DNA of 34,561 nt. Origin: DATKMS01 sp041497995 (GTDB lineage: Bacteria; Desulfobacterota; Binatia; HRBIN30). The position numbers were made by a program, and so were the translations under genes. This document shows, in pieces, positions 31,134 through 34,561 of this stretch. The stretch covers positions 1 to 34,561 of the forward strand of contig JBGQHM010000018.1 of assembly GCA_041497995.1 (NCBI GenBank), written 5' to 3'. Under the pieces are notes generated by a model. The model was given only the letters and a program-made list of their open reading frames with translations. It was not told where the DNA came from and made no database searches. Every line of letters starts with the position of its first letter. Position 1 is the first letter of the stretch.

Positions 31134-31904
31134 TCAGGAGCAGGTCGAGATGCCGCCGTCGACCGGAATCACCGCGCCGGTCACATACGCACCGGCGCGC
31201 GAGGCTAGGTAGAGGGTAATGCCGGCCATGTCCTCGGGTTCGCCGATACGGCCGAGAGGACAGCTCGCGACAATTGCGTCTTTGAAGCGCTCCAACGTCA
31301 CGGCCATCATCTTGCTCTCGAACGGTCCCGGCGCGACGGCATTGACCGTGATGCCACGCGGTGCCAACGTCCGCGCCAGCACGCGCGTCATGTGATGCAC
31401 CGATGCTTTGCTCGCCGAGTAGGCGTAGGTTTCGAGCAGCGGCGGCTTGATGCCGTCGATCGAGCCGATGTTGATGACGCGCGCCGGGTTGCCCGGCTGT
31501 GCACCCTTTTCGAGGGCGGGCGTCAGCTCGCGGGTCAGGAAGAAGATCGACTTGACGTTGAGCTCGAAAACCTTGTCCCATGCCGACTCCGGGTACTCGG
31601 CGTACGGTGCACCCCAGTTGGCACCGGCGTTGTTCACCAGCACGTTGAGCGCCGGCTCGCGACGCGTCACCTCGGCGGCCAGATGTTTGACGCCCGCCTC
31701 GGTGCCGAGGTCGGCCGGAATCGAGACGCACGTACCCAAGCGCGACAGATCGGCGGCGACGCGGTCGCAGACGTCGGCCTTGCGCGAAGAGATGTACACG
31801 ATTGCTCCCGCCTCGACGAAACCGCGAGCGATCATCAACCCGATCCCGCGAGAGCCTCCGGTGACGACGACGCTCTTACCGACGACTGAAAACAAATCAC
31901 GCAC
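31134..31904 (-). CDS. SDR-family oxidoreductase (FabG/RhlG-like)
   Basis: A 256-aa classical SDR. The cofactor motif TGGSRGIG is at residues 15-22, ISSRKAD after the second strand suggests NADPH, NNAG follows, then INIGSID with the catalytic Ser and YAYSASKAS with Tyr and Lys, and IPVDGG close to the C-terminus. Similarity in layout to 3-oxoacyl reductases suggests action on a beta-keto acyl or related substrate. The GTG start at 31904 follows AGGAGGAAGGG, which decides it. It is 12 bp after the HAD-PlsC gene, linking it to lipid metabolism. Confidence 0.9.
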   Translation of the reverse strand: MRDLFSVVGKSVVVTGGSRGIGLMIARGFVEAGAIVYISSRKADVCDRVAADLSRLGTCVSIPADLGTEAGVKHLAAEVTRREPALNVLVNNAGANWGAPYAEYPESAWDKVFELNVKSIFFLTRELTPALEKGAQPGNPARVINIGSIDGIKPPLLETYAYSASKASVHHMTRVLARTLAPRGITVNAVAPGPFESKMMAVTLERFKDAIVASCPLGRIGEPEDMAGITLYLASRAGAYVTGAVIPVDGGISTCS

Positions 31905-31916
31905 GACCCTTCCTCC

Positions 31917-33338
31917 TCACGCCTCTAACGTGTCCCGGAACAGTTTGTGGGTGGCCTCGATGTGCTCGTCCAAGGTGTCGACGGTCCACGACGCCGTGGA
32001 GATCGGCGGATGCACAACGATCTCGACAGTTGCCGGCCGCACAACATACGCATGCTTCGGCAACGCGTCGAGCGAGTTGCGCAGCACGATCGGCACGATG
32101 GGAACGCGTGCGGCCAAGGCCAAATGAAACGCGCCCTTCTTGAAGCGGCCGAGGCGGGGGGTTGGGCTGCGCGTTCCTTCCGGTGCGATGGCGATCGACA
32201 GGCCTTGGCGGAGAGCATCGACCGCCGGTTGCAACGCCTGGATGGCGCGCTCACGATCGAAGCGATCGATGAAGACCGTTCCGGCCATGGCGAACGCCGG
32301 ACCGAAGATCGGATTCAATCGCACTTCCTGTTTGGCGATGCCGATGATGTCGCGCCTCAGCAGCTTGCAAAGCAGCATCATGTCGATGCCGCTCTGGTGG
32401 TTGAAGATGAAGACGGCGGGACGGTGCGACCACAGGTGCTGCTCGCCCGTGACCTGCATATCTACCCCGGCCAGCGCGGTGCCCAACTCGCCCCAAGTGG
32501 CCATGGCCAGGTTCACAGCGGCGCGCTGACTACGGTTGAAGATGCCGGCGGGTAGACCGACCAGCAGGGACGGCACGAGGCTGCCAACCGCCAGCGATGT
32601 GCGGACGATCTCGGTCACCCCGGGCGTGCCACGGCTGGTGAAGCGGCGCACGGGCCACCCCCGACTGGTGGCGATCTCCAGGAGCCGGCGGTTCGGATTC
32701 GTCGGCCGCGGCCGGCCGACGAGCTCCAGCAGAGGCAGATCCTCGTCGCTGTCGGTGTAGAAGTAGCTCTTCGGTAGACTGACGCGGTGCTTGCGTGCCA
32801 GCGCGCGAGCGGCTTGAGCTTTGCCTTGGCCGTAGCACGTCGGCCGGATGACATCACCGGTGAAGCGCCCGCCATGGACCTCCAGCCGCGTGCACAGGAC
32901 GTGCGGAATCTCCATCTCGCGAGCCAGCGGTTCGATCTGATAACGCGTTGCCGCCGACACGATGGCGACGGTGTGTCCTTTGCGCTGGTGCGCTTGCACT
33001 AGCGCGCGCGACTCGGGATAGATCTCGGTCGCGAGCCGTTCGTGAAAGATACGTTCGCCGATGGCCGCGAAGTCGGCTTCGCTGCGCCCTCGGAGCATGC
33101 CAACGGTGCCCGTCACAAAGCCAGAAAAGCCGACTTGCCCGAGTTGGAAACGCACTGCCGTGCTCAACGCCCCCGCCAAGTCAGACGGGCTGACCAGGCC
33201 GTTCCCCAGTCCGTCGCGCAAGAACTGGAAAGCGGAGAAGCCGGCGATCAACGTGCGATCGACATCGAAGAACGCACCGATGCGCGGACCATCAGGCCCA
33301 GCATCGATCTCACGCGTGAGCTGACTGTGTAGCGACAT
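31917..33338 (-). CDS. HAD-IB phosphatase fused to 1-acylglycerol-3-phosphate acyltransferase (PlsC)
   Basis: A 473-aa bifunctional protein. Residues 1-235 form a HAD-IB hydrolase: FFDVDRTL near residue 22, VSAATRY, and YTDSDEDLPLLE as the motif IV metal loop. Residues about 265-473 form a PlsC-type acyltransferase with NHQSGID (His314, Asp319), FIDRFDRERA, PEGTRSP (Glu387-Arg390) and VPIVPIVL. The fusion occurs in many proteobacteria and actinobacteria; it could make phosphatidic acid and a dephosphorylated product in one polypeptide. A hydrophobic stretch near 255-275 suggests inner membrane association. The ATG at 33338 follows AAGAGAG. It is the second gene of the operon, 36 bp after the methyltransferase. 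Confidence 0.92.
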   Translation of the reverse strand: MSLHSQLTREIDAGPDGPRIGAFFDVDRTLIAGFSAFQFLRDGLGNGLVSPSDLAGALSTAVRFQLGQVGFSGFVTGTVGMLRGRSEADFAAIGERIFHERLATEIYPESRALVQAHQRKGHTVAIVSAATRYQIEPLAREMEIPHVLCTRLEVHGGRFTGDVIRPTCYGQGKAQAARALARKHRVSLPKSYFYTDSDEDLPLLELVGRPRPTNPNRRLLEIATSRGWPVRRFTSRGTPGVTEIVRTSLAVGSLVPSLLVGLPAGIFNRSQRAAVNLAMATWGELGTALAGVDMQVTGEQHLWSHRPAVFIFNHQSGIDMMLLCKLLRRDIIGIAKQEVRLNPIFGPAFAMAGTVFIDRFDRERAIQALQPAVDALRQGLSIAIAPEGTRSPTPRLGRFKKGAFHLALAARVPIVPIVLRNSLDALPKHAYVVRPATVEIVVHPPISTASWTVDTLDEHIEATHKLFRDTLEA

Positions 33339-33374
33339 TGCTCTCTTGGTCGACCGGTCACTGGTTGCTGGTTC

Positions 33375-34262
33375 CTATTGCGCCCGGCGGCCGGTGACAA
33401 CCCAGGCAGCGGCCTGCATGCGCACGCCCTCCGGTGTCACGTACGGTTGCAACGCTGTCCGAACCGAGGCGACGATTGCATCGAGCACTCCAGGGCCGGC
33501 CGCCGCCTGGCGCAAAGCAGCGCCCGTCGGCCCCATCTGGAGAAGAAAATCCACGGTCTGGTCCAGGTCGGCACCACCGGCCACGGTGACCGTGTCGTTC
33601 AGTTCTTCAAAAGCGAGATCGACAAACCCGGCACGTGACAGGATGCCGCGCACGCGCTCGACGTCCGCGAACGCGAAGGGACCCGGGGCGTCGGGATTCG
33701 TGGGCAACGGAATCGTGATGTGCTGCGCTGCAGCGGCAACCGGCACGAACATCCAAGGGTTGAGGTGCACGGCTTGCCACGCGACGAATGCGAGTCGTCC
33801 CCCAACTCGCAGCCCGGTTCGCAGGTTGGCGAACGCGGCAGTCGGATCCGCAAAGAACATGACGCCGAAGCGGGAGAAGACGACGTCGAAGCTCTGCGGC
33901 GCAAACGCGTAGGTCTGCGCGTCGGCATTCTCGAAGCGCACATTTAGGGTGCGCGCCTGCGCGGCCATTTGCCGCGCGCGTTCGAGCATGACGTTGGAGA
34001 TGTCGATGCCAGTTGCGGTCCCCGATGGCCCCACGCGCCGCGCCAGCTCCAACGTCGTCGCGCCGCACCCGCAGCCCACGTCGAGCACACGTTCACCGGC
34101 GGCAATCTGCGCACGGTCCATGGCATGCAGCCCGAGTGGACGGATCTGCGCGTCGACCAGATCGTGCAGCGCCACCCACTTGGGTCCACTCGTCTCGTTC
34201 CAGTACTGGATCTGCTCAGCGTTGGGGCCAGCGTACGGGAGTGACTTGCCTGATGTGTCCAT
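33375..34262 (-). CDS. Class I SAM-dependent methyltransferase
   Basis: A 295-aa cytosolic methyltransferase. The SAM motif VLDVGCGCG is at residues 59-67, the acidic Asp of GIDISNVM follows, then FDVVFSRFGVMFF and LRVGGRLAFVAW. The N-terminal YWNETSGPKW is common to UbiE/Coq5-like and small-molecule methyltransferases. The C-terminal half is a family-specific region of unknown substrate. It is the first gene of a four-gene operon with lipid and phosphatase enzymes. The ATG at 34262 has no visible Shine-Dalgarno sequence and lies 6 bp from a good -10 element, suggesting a leaderless mRNA. Confidence 0.9.
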   Translation of the reverse strand: MDTSGKSLPYAGPNAEQIQYWNETSGPKWVALHDLVDAQIRPLGLHAMDRAQIAAGERVLDVGCGCGATTLELARRVGPSGTATGIDISNVMLERARQMAAQARTLNVRFENADAQTYAFAPQSFDVVFSRFGVMFFADPTAAFANLRTGLRVGGRLAFVAWQAVHLNPWMFVPVAAAAQHITIPLPTNPDAPGPFAFADVERVRGILSRAGFVDLAFEELNDTVTVAGGADLDQTVDFLLQMGPTGAALRQAAAGPGVLDAIVASVRTALQPYVTPEGVRMQAAAWVVTGRRAQ

Positions 34263-34268
34263 CGTTCG

Positions 34269-34297
34269 GTTATCGCAACCGGCCGCGACCGGGTCAA
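34269..34297 (-). promoter_or_regulatory. Promoter of the methyltransferase operon
   Basis: On the minus strand, TTGACC (34292-34297) is followed by a 17-bp spacer and GATAAC (34269-34274, four of six matches to TATAAT). The -10 ends 6 bp before the ATG at 34260-34262, so transcription should start at or beside the start codon. This fits the absence of a ribosome-binding site there. It is the best promoter-like match I found in the window. Confidence 0.5.
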
Positions 34298-34363
34298 CAA
34301 CGCGGGCTGCCGGCCGCGTTTGCCGAAACCGGGTCTTCTGTTACAAACCGCGAAGGGCGCGTC

Positions 34364-34561
34364 ATGGGAACGGATCGACTGATCGAATCGGTGAACCCGG
34401 CGAGTGGAGACGTGCTGCGGCGGTTCGAGGCGGCGAGCGCGACGGAGATCGAGAGCGCACTCAGCGAGGCGCACGCCACCTTCCGGCGCTGGCGCATCAC
34501 CCCTTTCGGCGAACGCGCCGAGCGGATGCGCAACGCCGCCGCATTGTTGCGGCAGGAGCAG
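34364..34561 (+). CDS. Aldehyde dehydrogenase, N-terminal fragment
   Basis: The frame runs from the ATG at 34364 to the window end, 66 codons with no stop. ESVNPASGDVLRRFE followed by ATEIESALSEAHATFRRWR and ERAERMRNAAALL is the N-terminal signature of NAD(P)-dependent aldehyde dehydrogenases, closest in pattern to the succinate-semialdehyde dehydrogenase group. AAGGG lies upstream at good spacing. The catalytic Cys and cofactor sites are beyond the window, so specificity cannot be judged. It is divergent from the methyltransferase operon over 101 bp. Confidence 0.82.
   Translation, partial: MGTDRLIESVNPASGDVLRRFEAASATEIESALSEAHATFRRWRITPFGERAERMRNAAALLRQEQ

Noticed and set aside
1..34561. 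tRNA or rRNA genes, integrases or phage genes around the TIR locus
   Set aside because: I searched by eye for tRNA T-arm motifs and recombinase-like products and saw none; a tRNAscan run would settle it.

Overview
The window is about 34.6 kb of dense, GC-rich (roughly 62-65% by eye) bacterial chromosome with 32 protein-coding genes, two of them cut by the window edges. I see no tRNA, rRNA, CRISPR array, integrase or phage gene. Gene content (F420-type luciferase-like oxidoreductase, Slp lipoprotein, TolC and MlaC homologues, proteins with Thr/Pro-rich linkers and PPC repeats, several YIP1-type membrane domains) fits a Gram-negative, two-membrane, probably uncultured soil or groundwater lineage related to Deltaproteobacteria. 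Candidatus Binatota/Desulfobacterota-like is my best guess, by inference only.

Layout. 1-5.4 kb: the end of a MidA-like methyltransferase, a MITE-like element, a HAD hydrolase with a membrane-anchored royal-jelly/yellow-type beta-propeller, a metallo-beta-lactamase (MBL) fold hydrolase, an SDR oxidoreductase and glucokinase. 5.7-6.9 kb: a patatin phospholipase. 7.0-16.2 kb: a block resembling stress or low-oxygen survival clusters of other bacteria. It holds a beta-CASP RNase-like protein, an AMP/thymidine phosphorylase-like enzyme, a PRPP synthetase, a GNAT/acyl-CoA synthetase fusion, an SRPBCC protein, an Slp lipoprotein, a DUF3303 protein and a PhaC-like polyhydroxyalkanoate synthase. 16.3-19.7 kb: a secreted matrixin metalloprotease with four PPC repeats. 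20.0-22.0 kb: an LLM oxidoreductase, a flavin reductase and a BCAM0308/NMD3-like zinc-ribbon protein. 22.3-23.2 kb: a mannose-1-phosphate guanylyltransferase-like enzyme.

23.2-28.4 kb: an export locus with a TolC-type channel divergent from an operon of ABC ATPase, MlaC-like periplasmic protein, ABC-2 permease and an MBL hydrolase, the last four tightly packed or overlapping. 28.4-30.4 kb: the most unusual part, a TIR domain fused through a Pro-rich linker to a YIP1-like membrane domain, next to a stand-alone YIP1 paralogue about 63% identical to the fused domain. A perfect 20-bp palindrome lies between them. 30.5-34.3 kb: a four-gene operon (methyltransferase, HAD-PlsC fusion, SDR, histidine phosphatase), then the start of a divergent aldehyde dehydrogenase.

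How the genes may work together. The 7-22 kb block plausibly combines RNA turnover, nucleotide/PRPP recycling, protein acylation or acyl-CoA energy conservation, and carbon storage, as a starvation or oxygen-limitation response. The export locus would move a lipid-like substrate across the envelope. The TIR-YIP1 gene is a candidate membrane-tethered NADase or signalling effector, possibly anti-phage. These roles are inferred from domains and gene order only.
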